A stretch of 64,000 nucleotides of DNA, taken from contig NZ_CP017639.1 in NCBI RefSeq assembly GCF_001767255.1, positions 2,301,450 to 2,365,449 on the forward strand, given 5' to 3'. Origin of the DNA: Corynebacterium sp. NML98-0116. Its GTDB lineage: Bacteria > Actinomycetota > Actinomycetes > Mycobacteriales > Mycobacteriaceae. Each line of letters starts with the position of its first letter. The stretch's first letter is position 1. Under the pieces are notes generated by a model. The model was given only the letters and a program-made list of their open reading frames with translations, was not told where the DNA came from and made no database searches. Of the stretch, positions 31,890 to 44,178 are shown piece after piece. Made by a program: the position numbers and the translations under genes.

Positions 31890-34772
31890 ATGAACGCTAC
31901 AAAGTACACCGCTGTACTGGCAACCACCGCAGCGCTGATCGGCGCCGGCCTGGCCGCGCCGCAGCTGCGCGCGGAAGAGACGACTTCTGAGACGACCGCA
32001 GCGTCAGATTCGGCGTCGAACGCCCAGGATTCGCGCGAGTGGCGCGACGCCGAAATCACCGCCGGCGGCACCATCACCGTCGAGCCGAGCGTCCCACTCC
32101 CAGAGGGCGCCAAGGCAGTCGGCCCGACCAGCATCGACGGCTGGAAGCTGACCACCGACGAAAAGACGGGTGCCGTTACCATCGAGGCCGCACCGAAGCT
32201 GCGCCCCGGCCAGGGACTGCGCTACCGTGTCTTCGTCCTCTTTGCAGACAAATCCACGGCCACCTATGACACCGAGGTCACCGTCGTTCCTGGTGGCAAC
32301 AACAACGCCAACACCTCCACCATCGAGTACAAGGACTCGCTGGTCCAGCCGAAGCAGAGCGTCACCGTCACGCCTACCGGCAAGTTCCCGCAGGGTACGA
32401 AGTTCTACCTCAACAGCGACAAAATTGAGAAGTGGGACGTGAGCGTCGAGGAGGCCACCGGCGCCGTCACCGTCAAACCAGGGGACATCGGCTACGGTTC
32501 CTGGCTCTCCATCCCAGTTCGCGCAGAGTTCCCCGACGGCTCCTCCGACGTCAAGCACGCCAAAGTATCCGTCGCCGACAAGCACGGCAACACCACCCCG
32601 TCATCCGACCGCCTCGCCGCGAAGCACACCCCGTCCTACCCAACGGAGCAGATCGCGGGCAACGAAACAGCCACCGTCAAGCAGACGGCTGAGCTGCCGG
32701 AAGGCACCACGTTCAAGATCGTCGGCGAGTCCAAGCTATGGGACCTGTCTATCGACGCCACCAACGGCACCATCACCGCGAAGCCAAAGGAGCCGCTCGC
32801 TGCCGGTGCAGTCGTGAATGTGCCTGTCATCGTCACCTACTCCGACGACTCCCAAGACTTCGTACAAGCCAAGGTCGAGGTGACCAAGGACCCCGTCTGG
32901 CAGTCCAGCAAGGCCAACGTCGATTATCCAGTGACCAATACGCCCGCTGATGAGACCGCCACCATCACTCCTGCACTCAAAGATGTGCCGGACGGCACCA
33001 AGTTCGCCATGAACGCAACGCCACCAACGGGATGGGAGATCAGCATTGAGCCATCGACCGGTGTGGTGACCGTCAAAACCCCAGAGGGCACCCGCGCAGG
33101 CACCCAGATCAACGTGCCTATCCGCGTCGAGTTCCCCGACGGTTCCCGCACCGTCACCAGCGCCGTCGTCCTCTTCGAGGCGCCAACCAATCCCGAGTCC
33201 GAAAAGTTCAAGGTGACCTACAAGGACGTGACCATCAAGGCCGGCGAGAACCACGTGTTCAAACCAGCTGAATCCCTGCCGACCGGTGCCATCGTCAACG
33301 GCCCGAAGAACCAGAGCGTCAACGGTGTGAAGGTCAATACCGACAAGGACGGCGCTGTCTCCGTTGAAGTACCAAGCCACGCCCGTGACTTCGACTTCAC
33401 GGTTCCCCTCGAGATCTACTTCCGCGACGGCTCCAAGCAGGAGACGAAATTCCACGTCACCGTGAAGGCAAAGGAGACGACTACTCCGACGACCTCCACC
33501 AAGGAGTCCACGCCGACTTCGGAGGAGTCCGCGCCGCGGACAACCGACCCGGCGACTTCGGAAAAAACCACGGAACCGTCCACGCCACGGACAAGCGAAG
33601 AGGCTACGACGACGAAACCGACGACTTCGGACAAGACGACAGAGCCATCCACGTCTGAGGAGTCCACGCCGACTTCGGAGGAGTCCGCCCCGCGGACAAC
33701 CGACCCGTCAACGACTACGCCGACGACTTCGGACAAGACGACAGAGCCGACCACGTCCGCGCCGCGGACAACCGAGAAGTCCACCACCCCGGAGACGACC
33801 ACCCCGGCCACGTCGACTACCAAGGCAACGCCAACAACCAAGGCAACGACGACCACGAAGGAGTCCGCGCCGCGGACAAGCGAAGAGGCGTCGACAAGTG
33901 AGACGACTCCAACTACCTCGACGAAGCCTTCGAGGCCGCAGAATGAGACGACCAAGATTGAGTACGCGCGCACGCCGGTGCACGCGGGTGAGTCTGTGAC
34001 GCTGAAGCCGAAGGGCGAATTCCCTACGGGGACGAAGTTCAACGGGCCGAGCGGGTCGCAGCAAGGATGGTCCGCCACCACGAACAGCCAGACTGGTGAG
34101 ATTCGGATTACTGCACCAGCGAACGCGACGGTTGGTACCACTGTGAGCTTCCCTGTCACCGTGGTCTTCCCAGACAAGTCGAGGCAGATTCACGAAGTCA
34201 CCGTCTACGTGGAGCGCACCACCACGGCGCCGTCCACCAGCGAGCAGCCGACCAGCGAGCAGCCGACGAGCACCACGACGCCAGCAAAGCCGAAGGAGTC
34301 CCAGGCGGACAAGTCGGACGTCGACTTTGAAAACCAGAAGGTGAACGCTGGCGGCACGATCGTGCAGCGCCCGAGCGGCGACGTTCCCGCAGGCACCAAG
34401 TTCACGGGCCCGAACGGTACGTACGACGGTTGGAAGTTCGCCACTGACCCGAGCACAGGTGAGGTCACCATCACTCCTCCGGCGGACGCGAAGCCTGGCG
34501 CTTCCATCGACTACACCGTCACCGCGACGTTCCCCGACTGGTCGACGAAGGACTACAAGCTGAAGGCCACGGTTGAGGGCGGAGTGGACGTCGATAAGGG
34601 TGGTGACACGGGCTCGAGCTCAGGCTCCAGCAGCTCCTCCTCGAACGAGGAGGGCTCGAGCACGGGTGCGACCATCGGCATCGTGGTTGGCGTGCTCGCG
34701 CTGCTCGGTCTGCTGGCCGGCGCGGCGAACTATGTGCTGCAGTACGTCGACATCAACGCGCTGCTTCGCTAA
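31890..34772 (+). CDS. Seven-repeat surface protein with an internal Thr/Ser/Glu stalk
   Basis: 960 residues with a signal peptide (NATKYTAVLATTAALIGAGLAAPQLRA). Seven Rib/YPDG-like beta domains of about 85 residues are recognisable, each with a PxGTKF strand, a W-x-x-S/T segment, TGxVTV and a late FPDGS or equivalent. Five lie before, and two after, a low-complexity stalk (residues ~529-684) built from repeated SAPRTT, TSEES and TTEPS units. A Gly/Ser linker and a single hydrophobic helix (TIGIVVGVLALLGLLAGAANYVLQYV) end the protein; there is no LPXTG. GGAGG precedes the ATG. It is probably a membrane-anchored adhesin-like protein. The stalk repeats could vary in number between strains. Confidence 0.82.
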   Translation: MNATKYTAVLATTAALIGAGLAAPQLRAEETTSETTAASDSASNAQDSREWRDAEITAGGTITVEPSVPLPEGAKAVGPTSIDGWKLTTDEKTGAVTIEAAPKLRPGQGLRYRVFVLFADKSTATYDTEVTVVPGGNNNANTSTIEYKDSLVQPKQSVTVTPTGKFPQGTKFYLNSDKIEKWDVSVEEATGAVTVKPGDIGYGSWLSIPVRAEFPDGSSDVKHAKVSVADKHGNTTPSSDRLAAKHTPSYPTEQIAGNETATVKQTAELPEGTTFKIVGESKLWDLSIDATNGTITAKPKEPLAAGAVVNVPVIVTYSDDSQDFVQAKVEVTKDPVWQSSKANVDYPVTNTPADETATITPALKDVPDGTKFAMNATPPTGWEISIEPSTGVVTVKTPEGTRAGTQINVPIRVEFPDGSRTVTSAVVLFEAPTNPESEKFKVTYKDVTIKAGENHVFKPAESLPTGAIVNGPKNQSVNGVKVNTDKDGAVSVEVPSHARDFDFTVPLEIYFRDGSKQETKFHVTVKAKETTTPTTSTKESTPTSEESAPRTTDPATSEKTTEPSTPRTSEEATTTKPTTSDKTTEPSTSEESTPTSEESAPRTTDPSTTTPTTSDKTTEPTTSAPRTTEKSTTPETTTPATSTTKATPTTKATTTTKESAPRTSEEASTSETTPTTSTKPSRPQNETTKIEYARTPVHAGESVTLKPKGEFPTGTKFNGPSGSQQGWSATTNSQTGEIRITAPANATVGTTVSFPVTVVFPDKSRQIHEVTVYVERTTTAPSTSEQPTSEQPTSTTTPAKPKESQADKSDVDFENQKVNAGGTIVQRPSGDVPAGTKFTGPNGTYDGWKFATDPSTGEVTITPPADAKPGASIDYTVTATFPDWSTKDYKLKATVEGGVDVDKGGDTGSSSGSSSSSSNEEGSSTGATIGIVVGVLALLGLLAGAANYVLQYVDINALLR

Positions 34773-34805
34773 CACCGTTCGCGCGGGGACGATATTCTAA
34801 GCACT

Positions 34806-35192
34806 ATGAAGAAAATGAGTGCTCTCGTCCTCGCTGGCGGGCTTGCGGCGTCGCTGATCGTCGCGCCGCAAGCCACCACCGCTCCATCGGGGTCCTCCGG
34901 ATCCTCCAAACCGACGCCGGTGATCACGCCGACCGTCACCCCACCAAAGCAGCCACCGCTCGGCAGCGCATACACGGGCTCGGCGCCGGTCTCGCTGACC
35001 ATCGCTGCGCTGCTCACGCTGCTGGTTGGCCAAGTCATTGTCGACGCCGTCCCCCCACTGCGCGCAGCCGTCGACGACCTCGCGCGCCAGGCAGGACTCT
35101 CGGGCGTGATGGGATCCTCGCAGGGTAACCGCATTTTCGATTTCTCCAAGATCGACCTCAACGAGCTGCAGAAGATGCTGCCCAAGGTCTAA
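34806..35192 (+). CDS. Small secreted or membrane-associated protein
   Basis: 128 residues: a signal peptide (KKMSALVLAGGLAASLIVAPQATTA), a Pro/Ser/Thr-rich linker (KPTPVITPTVTPPKQPP), a hydrophobic segment (VSLTIAALLTLLVGQVIVDAV) and a polar tail (NRIFDFSKIDLNELQKML). It lies 33 bases after the surface-protein gene on the same strand, so the two are probably an operon. No family recognised. Confidence 0.65.
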   Translation: MKKMSALVLAGGLAASLIVAPQATTAPSGSSGSSKPTPVITPTVTPPKQPPLGSAYTGSAPVSLTIAALLTLLVGQVIVDAVPPLRAAVDDLARQAGLSGVMGSSQGNRIFDFSKIDLNELQKMLPKV

Positions 35193-35302
35193 ACCCCACC
35201 CCAAATATGTAACCGCTGTGACTCATGATAAGTTTGTTCCTGTTGTGGTTACAGTGTCCTGTGTGACTGCTGTGGCGGAAGAGCCGCAACGCTCAACGTA
35301 AC

Positions 35303-35333
35303 AATGCGACCTGCCGGGGGGCAGGTCGCATTT
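35303..35333 (+). terminator. Terminator-type hairpin 18 bases before the DUF6918-like gene
   Basis: A perfect 13-bp stem AATGCGACCTGCC/GGCAGGTCGCATT with a 4-base loop, then TT. It lies 110 bases after the preceding stop, so it could end that transcript, end a small RNA, or act as an attenuator for the following gene. Confidence 0.7.
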
Positions 35334-35350
35334 GTCATACAATCAACGGC

Positions 35351-37863
<2,513 letters not shown>

Positions 37864-37913
37864 TCATTAACCCGTCCTATCTTACACGTAAAACAGGACA
37901 CCAAACCCCACGA

Positions 37914-38513
37914 CTACCCGTACGTGTCCCTCGGACCCCGCCCCTTCACGTGCAGCGGACCATAGCGCCAACTCTTCACCCGCGGCCCATAAATGTGCAG
38001 CTTCCGGATCACATCCGGACCCACCTTCTCCGCGATCGCGCGCAGCACCGTCGACTGCATGTACTTCAGCTGCGTCGCCCACGCCGTCGTCGTGCAGGTG
38101 ATGAAGACCTCGCCATCCTTAATCATCTCCACCTTCGTATGCTCCGCGATCGTGGCGCCGACCAGGCCCTCCCAGTTGCCCATCACCCAGCCGTACGCCA
38201 TGTTCTCCGTCCAATCGCGCTTCCGGATCTCCTTACCCAGCAGCGACGAAAACGACTTCACCTTGTAACTCCGCGGCAACGCCCGGCCATCCTTGCCCGT
38301 CGGGCGGCCCCGCTCCAGCCACGGCCTGCGCTCCTCCTGCTCAAAGTGCAGCCCCGGCACCGTAATATCCTTCACCGGACGGCCCTTGCCCTGGCTGCGG
38401 CGCGGCACCACGCTCGTTCCCTGCTTCGACAAATCCGGCAACCTCCCGCCGCGCCGCTTCGCCGTGCGCCGCAACTGGTCAAAGGTAGTGCCCACCAAGT
38501 CACGCTCGCTCAA
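37914..38513 (-). CDS. dciA: DciA-type (DUF721) helicase-loading protein
   Basis: 199 residues with a DUF721 core in the C-terminal half ([51 protein letters not shown], split here by function: the W-x-x-L-VG and WA-x-Q-L motifs define the family). DciA is the ancestral loader of replicative helicase DnaB in bacteria lacking DnaC/DnaI. The basic N-terminal third ([26 protein letters not shown]) is disordered. A TTG start at 38513 overlaps the recF end by 14 bases, giving the usual dnaN-recF-dciA-gyrB order. Confidence 0.93.
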   Translation of the reverse strand: MSERDLVGTTFDQLRRTAKRRGGRLPDLSKQGTSVVPRRSQGKGRPVKDITVPGLHFEQEERRPWLERGRPTGKDGRALPRSYKVKSFSSLLGKEIRKRDWTENMAYGWVMGNWEGLVGATIAEHTKVEMIKDGEVFITCTTTAWATQLKYMQSTVLRAIAEKVGPDVIRKLHIYGPRVKSWRYGPLHVKGRGPRDTYG

Positions 38514-39678
38514 TGTGCGACACCCCCTCCTCCATCCGCACGTGATACCGCGCCGTCACCGCCCCATCCAAGTTCCCCGGCAAGTCATCCCCGACCGCCG
38601 CCGTAATCAACACCTGCTCCGCCGACTCCGCCACGTGCACCAACCGCTCACGGCGCTTCGCGTCCAACTCCGCAAACACATCATCCAAAATCAGCACCGG
38701 ATCCGTGCCCTCGCCAGCCAACAACCGGTACTCCGCCAAGTGCATACTCAGCGCAAACGACCACGTCTCCCCATGCGACGCATACCCCTTCGCCGGCTGC
38801 TGACCCAACATCAACACCAGGTCATCCCTATGCGGACCAACCAGCGTTGAGCGACGCTCAATCTCCTCTTTTCGACGCCTCCCCAACTCCGACAACATCG
38901 CCGCCTCCAACACCTGCGGATCCCGCGACGCCTCCCCCGTCAACTCCAACACCGCCCTATCCAACGTCGACGTATACTCCACCGACGCCGCACGCGACTC
39001 CGGCGCCACCGACGCATACGACTCCGTGATGGGCTCGGAGAGGGCGTCGACAAGCAAAAGCCTGCCCGCCAGCACCTGCGCACCATAGCGCGCCAACTGC
39101 GCATCCCACGCATCCAACGTGCTCAACGCACCCGCGCCCGCCGCATCCCCATAACCGCGGCGCAGCGCCATATTCTGCGAACGCAACAACGCATTACGCT
39201 GGCGCAACACCTTGTCATAATCCGCCTTCACCCCACCATGGCGTGGCGTACGCACCGCCGCCAACGCATCCAAAAACCGGCGACGATCCCCCGGCTCCCC
39301 ATTCACCAAACGCAAATCCTCCGGCGAAAACATCACCGTCCGCAACACACCCAGCAACTCACGCGCCGACTTCAACCTCGTCCTATTAATCTGCGCCTGA
39401 TTCGCCCCACTCGCCTTAATCAACAGATGCGTCGTCAGCGCGCGCCCCTCATTCACCGTCGTCGCCGACACGCGCGCATCACTCGCCCCCGAATGGATCA
39501 GCGGAGCGTCCGTCGCCACCCGGTGACTCCCGAGCATCGACGTATACCGCACCGCCTCCACAATGTTCGTCTTCCCGTGCCCATTGCGGCCCGAAAACAC
39601 CGTGACGCCCGGCTCCAAATCCACATGCAACTCCCGCCACGAACGGAAATCACGCAGGTCAAGCTCCGAAACGTACAT
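38500..39678 (-). CDS. recF: DNA replication and repair protein RecF
   Basis: 392 residues. An SMC-like ATPase that, with RecO and RecR, loads RecA at single-strand gaps. Walker A is [12 protein letters not shown] (near 28-40), the signature region follows [11 protein letters not shown] (near 320) and Walker B is [13 protein letters not shown] (near 330-342). It starts 9 bases after dnaN ends on the same strand and overlaps dciA by 14 bases, so the genes form an operon-like run. Confidence 0.98.
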   Translation of the reverse strand: MYVSELDLRDFRSWRELHVDLEPGVTVFSGRNGHGKTNIVEAVRYTSMLGSHRVATDAPLIHSGASDARVSATTVNEGRALTTHLLIKASGANQAQINRTRLKSARELLGVLRTVMFSPEDLRLVNGEPGDRRRFLDALAAVRTPRHGGVKADYDKVLRQRNALLRSQNMALRRGYGDAAGAGALSTLDAWDAQLARYGAQVLAGRLLLVDALSEPITESYASVAPESRAASVEYTSTLDRAVLELTGEASRDPQVLEAAMLSELGRRRKEEIERRSTLVGPHRDDLVLMLGQQPAKGYASHGETWSFALSMHLAEYRLLAGEGTDPVLILDDVFAELDAKRRERLVHVAESAEQVLITAAVGDDLPGNLDGAVTARYHVRMEEGVSHIERA

Positions 39679-39687
39679 CGCGGCAAA

Positions 39688-40893
39688 CTAGCCCGGCAGG
39701 CGAACCGGCATCAACAAATACGTGAAATTCGTCTCCGGCGTCGGGAACAACCCATCATCACCCTTCTCCGGCAACGACTCCGGCTCCGGAATCATAATCG
39801 CCGGACGCGACGACTCCGTAAACCCAAACACCGCACGATCCGTCCCAATCACCGACAAACCATCACGCAAATAACCAGCATTAAACGCAATCAGCAGCTC
39901 ATCCTCCCCCACAAACTGCGCAGGAATCGACTCCGACGCCTCACCCGAATCAGCCCCCGACGCAAACAACGTCACCTGACCCTCCGAAAAATGCAACCTC
40001 AACTGCGCATTCCGATCCGCCACCAACGACACACGGCGAATCGCCTCCAACAACGGAGCCACCTCCACCGACGCCATCGACGTATGCGCCTTCGGCAACA
40101 ACGGCTGCACATTCGGGAAATCCGCATCCAACATGCGCGTCGTCGTCTCACGATTGCCCGCATGCAAACCAAACAAGCCGTCCGCGCCCACATTATCGAC
40201 GCCACCAACGGCAATCTGCACCGGCTCCTCCAACTGCGTATCCAACGTCCGCGCGTTATCCAACAACGTCTTCGCCGGCACCAACAGCTTCGCCTGCACC
40301 CCCTCACCAGCAGGCGACCACTCCAACGAACGCAACGCCAACCGGAAACGGTCCGTCGCCGTCAAGTGCAACGTCGAACCCTCCACCTCAATGTGGATAC
40401 CGGTCAGCATCGGCAACGTGTCATCCTTACCCGCCGCGGCAGCCACCTGCATCACCGCACCACTCAGGTCCTCCGAACCGATCGTGCCCGTCACCTCAGG
40501 CAACTGCGGCAACTGCGGATAATCGTCCAACGGCATCAAAGGCAGCTCGAAGTGGGCGGAGCCGCCGTCGAGAAGCAACTTTGTGTCACTCGTAGAAACC
40601 TCAACCGGCTGATTCGGCATATTCGCAACAATGTCAGACAACAACTTGCCCGCCACCGCCACGCGACCAGGCGTATCCACCTCAGCCGCAATCCGCACCC
40701 GCGACGACACCTCATAATCGAAGCCCGCGAACTCCAAACCCTCATCCGACGCCGTAATCAACACCGCGCGAAGAATCGGCTGCGTGTTCTTCGTAGGCAA
40801 CATCCGAGCAACCCACGCCACCGCGTCCGACAGGTCCTCCTTGTGCACGCGGAAGGAAACGTTGGAATTCAAGTTGTCTTGGATGTCCGCCAT
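39688..40893 (-). CDS. dnaN: DNA polymerase III beta subunit (sliding clamp)
   Basis: 401 residues; three tandem clamp domains of about 125 residues, forming a dimeric ring on DNA. The N-terminus SNVSFRVHKEDLSDAVAWVARMLPTKNTQPIL, read as separate strands, and the C-terminal FTYLLMPVRLPG are characteristic. The final strand contributes to the pocket that binds polymerase and other partners. AAGGAG lies 11 bases before the ATG. It is separated from dnaA by a 720-base origin region. Confidence 0.98.
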   Translation of the reverse strand: MADIQDNLNSNVSFRVHKEDLSDAVAWVARMLPTKNTQPILRAVLITASDEGLEFAGFDYEVSSRVRIAAEVDTPGRVAVAGKLLSDIVANMPNQPVEVSTSDTKLLLDGGSAHFELPLMPLDDYPQLPQLPEVTGTIGSEDLSGAVMQVAAAAGKDDTLPMLTGIHIEVEGSTLHLTATDRFRLALRSLEWSPAGEGVQAKLLVPAKTLLDNARTLDTQLEEPVQIAVGGVDNVGADGLFGLHAGNRETTTRMLDADFPNVQPLLPKAHTSMASVEVAPLLEAIRRVSLVADRNAQLRLHFSEGQVTLFASGADSGEASESIPAQFVGEDELLIAFNAGYLRDGLSVIGTDRAVFGFTESSRPAIMIPEPESLPEKGDDGLFPTPETNFTYLLMPVRLPG

Positions 40894-40928
40894 AGTGACA
40901 CGGGCTCCTTGCAGTACGTAGAGATTCT

Positions 40929-41385
40929 TGTAATTACGTTCTCACTTTAGGCGGGGACGGGCTTTTTGTCATTCGAGTTTTCACACGCCTGGCTCATGGC
41001 TTTTTGGGGCGTTGGTCGTTTGTGCGCCGTTCTGCACAGCTCCCCTTTCTACTCTAGGAATTACAAGTAAAAACCTTGGGAACAACAATAAGTCCTGTGC
41101 AATCTGTGGAATTACATGAATTCGCCGTGGTCGGAGCGCGAAAACAGGGTGTGCAATTGCCTGTGGAAGAAATGTGGATAACTCTGAGCGCTTGTGGATA
41201 GATTTTCTGTCATTTGATCTGTGCACAACTCAGGAAGGGTTGTCCACTGGGGATTCACACGTTATCCACAAGGCCTGTGGTGTGTGATGTGGGTCTCTTT
41301 GTGGTGGGGGTCACTTAGGTGTTTTGCCCCTAAATGTGAATTACAGCGGTGTAATTACACAGGTGTGGATAAGTCTGTGGATGGA
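40929..41385. other. oriC: Origin region between dnaN and dnaA, DnaA-box cluster 1
   Basis: The 720-base gap 40894-41613 has no gene. Exact DnaA boxes (TTATCCACA or complement) lie at 41173-41181, 41262-41270 and 41365-41373. Near matches lie at 41193-41201, 41240-41248 and 41377-41385. The motif TGTAATTAC or variants occurs at 40929, about 41058, 41107, 41337 and 41351. The position between dnaA and dnaN is where actinobacterial oriC usually lies. The part nearest dnaA holds palindromic elements (41408-41591). Confidence 0.85.
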
Positions 41386-41407
41386 TTTTTAGGGTGCGGG
41401 AGGTGGG

Positions 41408-41498
41408 AGTGCCAAATGTCGCAATCTGATATGGACTAGGTGTTCAAAGTGCCTGGCAGAAAAAGGGCTAGGCAAAAGTGGGTGCGTCTTTTGGCACT
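41408..41498. repeat. Family 2 palindromic element, copy 3
   Basis: Arms AGTGCCAAATGTCGCAA and GTGCGTCTTTTGGCACT, 91 bases, located inside the dnaA-dnaN origin gap just after the last DnaA box. Confidence 0.7.
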
Positions 41499-41511
41499 GA
41501 GAGACCAGGTG

Positions 41512-41591
41512 GGGCACCAAATTCCGGGATTTGGGGAGTCGGGCTTGTGTTTCCCCAGGTCGCTGGGGGTGCGTGAGGGAATTTGGTGCGG
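41512..41591. repeat. Family 1 palindromic element, copy 7
   Basis: Arms GGGCACCAAATTCCGG and GGGAATTTGGTGCGGG, 80 bases, interior TTTCCCCAGGTCGC. It ends 22 bases before the dnaA stop codon and may act as the dnaA 3' end structure. Confidence 0.75.
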
Positions 41592-41613
41592 GCGACGCCG
41601 AGAGCGACGAAAG

Positions 41614-43137
41614 TTAGCGCAGGGTGCGGGCGCGGGCCTTGATGATTTGGGTCAGTTCCTGGATTTCGTCGTAGGTGCCGCGGTTCTCCGTCATCTCCTT
41701 GCGGATCTTGCGGTCCGCGTACATCACGGTGGTGTGGTCCTTGCCGCCGAACTCGTCGCCGATCTTGGGGAGGGAGAGTTCGGTGAGTTCGCGGCACAGG
41801 TACATCGCGATCTGGCGGGCGTGCGCCACCTGGCGGGTTTTACCTGCGCCGATGAGCTGGTCCATCGTGACGTTGAAGTATTCGGCGGCGTACTCCTTGA
41901 TGGTGGAGGCGTTGATGTTGATGTCGCCTTCGTCGGGGAGGATGTCGCGAAGGGCGACTTGGGCGACGTCGAGGGTGATGGGCTCGTCGATAAGGGAAGA
42001 GTAGGCCGAGACCCTGATGAGGGCGCCCTCGAGCTCGCGGATCGACGACTCGAATTGTGAGGCGATGAGCTCGAGCACCTGGTGGTCGACCTGCGTGCCG
42101 TCGGCGGCCGCCTTCTTCATCAAGATGGCGATGCGGGTCTCCAGGTCTGGTGGCTGGACGTCGGTGATGAGGCCGCCTTCGAAGCGGGTGCGGAGGCGGT
42201 CCTCGAGGGTGGTGAGCTGCTTCGGCGGGCGGTCAGACGACAGGATGATCTGCTTATTCGCCTGGTGCAGCGCGTTGAAGGTGTGGAAGAACTCCTCCTG
42301 GGTACCTTCCTTGCCCTCGAGGAACTGGATGTCGTCGACCATCAGGATGTCGAGGTTGCGGTAGCGGCGCTTGAAGCTTTCTTGGCGGTCGTCGCGTACG
42401 GAGTTGATGTAGTCGTTCGTGAACTCCTCGGAGGAGACGTACTTGATGCGGAGGTTCGGCTGCAGGACCTGCGCGTAGTTGCCGGCGGCGTGCAGCAGGT
42501 GCGTCTTGCCGAGGCCCGAGCCACCCCAGATGAACAGGGGGTTGTAGGCGCGGGCCGGGTTCTCGGCGACGGCGACGGCGGCGCCGTTGGCGAAGCGGTT
42601 CGAGGAGCCGATGACGAAGTTCTCAAAGGTGTACTTCGGGTTCAGGCTGGTCTCGCGCTCAGGGTCGTGGGCAGGCTTTTCGCGGGGGATTCGCTTAGGG
42701 ACGGTCGGGTGCGCCGGCGCCTGGTGTTGTTGCTGTTGGCGGGCGTGCATCTCGGCGAGTTCATCGAGGCCCATTGGGATTTGCTCGCCGGGGGTCATGT
42801 GGGCCGGGTCGACGGCCTCGGGGGCAGGCGGAGCTGAAGGCGCTGCCGGGGCTTCTGGCGCCTGGATCGAGACGGCGAGCGTGCAGTGTTTGCCCAGGTG
42901 GGACGCCAGCAGCGCAGTGATGTGCGGTGCCAGGGACTGCTCCACGACCGTTTTTGCGGCGGCGTGGGGGGCGGAGAGGATGGCGTAGCCGTCGACAAGC
43001 ATGACGGGGCGGACGAGCTGGAGGTAGGCGCGCTCTTGTGGGGTGAGCGACGGGACCTGCGAGCTGGGCTGCGCCGACAGCGCCAGCAGGTCAGCGACGA
43101 TGGTGCGCCATAGCGTTTCGATGTCTTGCTCTGCCAA
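41614..43137 (-). CDS. dnaA: Chromosomal replication initiator DnaA
   Basis: 507 residues. Binds DnaA boxes and unwinds the origin. The N-terminal helicase-interaction domain (1-85) is followed by a Pro/Ala/Gln-rich linker, an AAA+ domain with Walker [13 protein letters not shown] (near 201-212) and Walker [13 protein letters not shown] (near 263-274), and a C-terminal DNA-binding domain with the signature [15 protein letters not shown] (near 468-482). The start is TTG at 43137 with AGGAGG 11 bases upstream; such a weak start may help keep DnaA scarce. DnaA boxes upstream suggest autoregulation. Confidence 0.99.
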   Translation of the reverse strand: MAEQDIETLWRTIVADLLALSAQPSSQVPSLTPQERAYLQLVRPVMLVDGYAILSAPHAAAKTVVEQSLAPHITALLASHLGKHCTLAVSIQAPEAPAAPSAPPAPEAVDPAHMTPGEQIPMGLDELAEMHARQQQQHQAPAHPTVPKRIPREKPAHDPERETSLNPKYTFENFVIGSSNRFANGAAVAVAENPARAYNPLFIWGGSGLGKTHLLHAAGNYAQVLQPNLRIKYVSSEEFTNDYINSVRDDRQESFKRRYRNLDILMVDDIQFLEGKEGTQEEFFHTFNALHQANKQIILSSDRPPKQLTTLEDRLRTRFEGGLITDVQPPDLETRIAILMKKAAADGTQVDHQVLELIASQFESSIRELEGALIRVSAYSSLIDEPITLDVAQVALRDILPDEGDININASTIKEYAAEYFNVTMDQLIGAGKTRQVAHARQIAMYLCRELTELSLPKIGDEFGGKDHTTVMYADRKIRKEMTENRGTYDEIQELTQIIKARARTLR

Positions 43138-43272
43138 CGTCCCGCTTTCCTCCTAATCCGACATGTCATTTAGTGACGTTCGTCACAACTGTGGAATTTC
43201 ACGTACATTCCACCGCTGTTTCACAGATTTTGTAATTCCAAAACCTGCGTCTCACCAGTATCTTCCACAGAC

Positions 43273-43528
43273 TTGTCCACACCTGTGGATAACTTCGGTG
43301 AGTAAGTTGTTCACAGCCTTCCCCCTCCCCTGTGGATAACTTTTCACGGAACTTTTACCGGCTGTGACCTGCTGTAATTACAAATTACGCCGCAAAGTCT
43401 CAACCTGTTGTTCACAGTTATCCACAGCGATGTGGAGAAAGAACGTGTGTAATTGTGGTGCTTTATCATTGTTACCCGGTGTGAGCTTGCAATGTCTAAC
43501 AGCCCGCATGCCACAACCCTGTGGATAA
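43273..43528. other. oriC: DnaA-box cluster 2, dnaA-rpmH intergenic region
   Basis: The 881 bases between dnaA and rpmH hold no gene. Exact boxes: 43273-43281 (TTGTCCACA) and 43284-43292 (head to head, 2 bases apart), 43331-43339, 43418-43426 and 43520-43528. Near matches: 43307-43315 and 43408-43416 (TTGTTCACA) and 43431-43439. TGTAATTAC-type motifs lie at 43231, 43373, 43449 and 43665. The cluster overlaps where the dnaA promoter must lie, so it can serve initiation and dnaA autoregulation. Confidence 0.8.
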
Positions 43529-43727
43529 CTCGTTTCACGGATGTGATTCACAGGAAATCTCGAACATTGCGTACGCGTGTTGGGAAGTAATCGCGCGTCA
43601 GGCCGGTGATAGCGCGGCCCCCGGTGTTCGAAAATATGCAACCACCTGCGCGAAAGTACACCCTTGTAATTACGGGGGTAAACGAATGGACCTGCGCCCC
43701 ACCCGGCTCAAAAGACAGTGTGTCGAT

Positions 43728-43757
43728 TTGAACAACCAGCGGTTTTTCGCGTAGTCT
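43728..43757 (+). promoter_or_regulatory. Predicted rpmH-rnpA promoter
   Basis: TTGAAC (43728-43733), an 18-base spacer and TAGTCT (43752-43757), with a second TAGTCT ten bases later. It gives a ~250-base leader before rpmH. Confidence 0.55.
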
Positions 43758-44018
43758 GGCGTAGTCTGTCACACTACGGGCGCGAAGCAACATGCCCACG
43801 GTGTGCTTGAGAGCACCATCTACGCAGTGCACCGGGCCGCCCACCCAGGGCGAGTCAGCGAAGGTGATGCATGCAGGTCAACGCGCACAACGCGCCGCGG
43901 CCGGGCAATCTCAACCTGAACATTGCAATTCCGGGACGGCTACTACCCCGGGAGGGAATGCGTCGCGCACCGCGGCGGGTTCCCGCTGGCCGTCGTGACC
44001 TCTTATAAGGAGTCCACC

Positions 44019-44156
44019 GTGTCTAAGCGGACTTACCAGCCAAACAACCGCCGTCGTTCACGCAAGCACGGCTTCCGTGCCCGCATGCGCACCCGCGCCG
44101 GCCGCGCAATCGTTTCCGCGCGCCGCAAGAAGGGCCGCGCAAGCCTGACGGCATAA
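44019..44156 (+). CDS. rpmH: 50S ribosomal protein L34
   Basis: 45 residues, the full L34: [19 protein letters not shown], then [18 protein letters not shown]. The start is GTG at 44019 with AAGGAG 6 bases upstream. First gene of the rpmH-rnpA-yidD-yidC run, the usual arrangement next to dnaA. Confidence 0.99.
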   Translation: MSKRTYQPNNRRRSRKHGFRARMRTRAGRAIVSARRKKGRASLTA

Positions 44157-44178
44157 ACGCCCGAAGCGCAGCGACATC

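Noticed and set aside
43521..43754. 77-codon ORF in the dnaA-rpmH gap
   Set aside because: It overlaps a DnaA box and the predicted rpmH promoter and has no ribosome-binding site or protein-like pattern.
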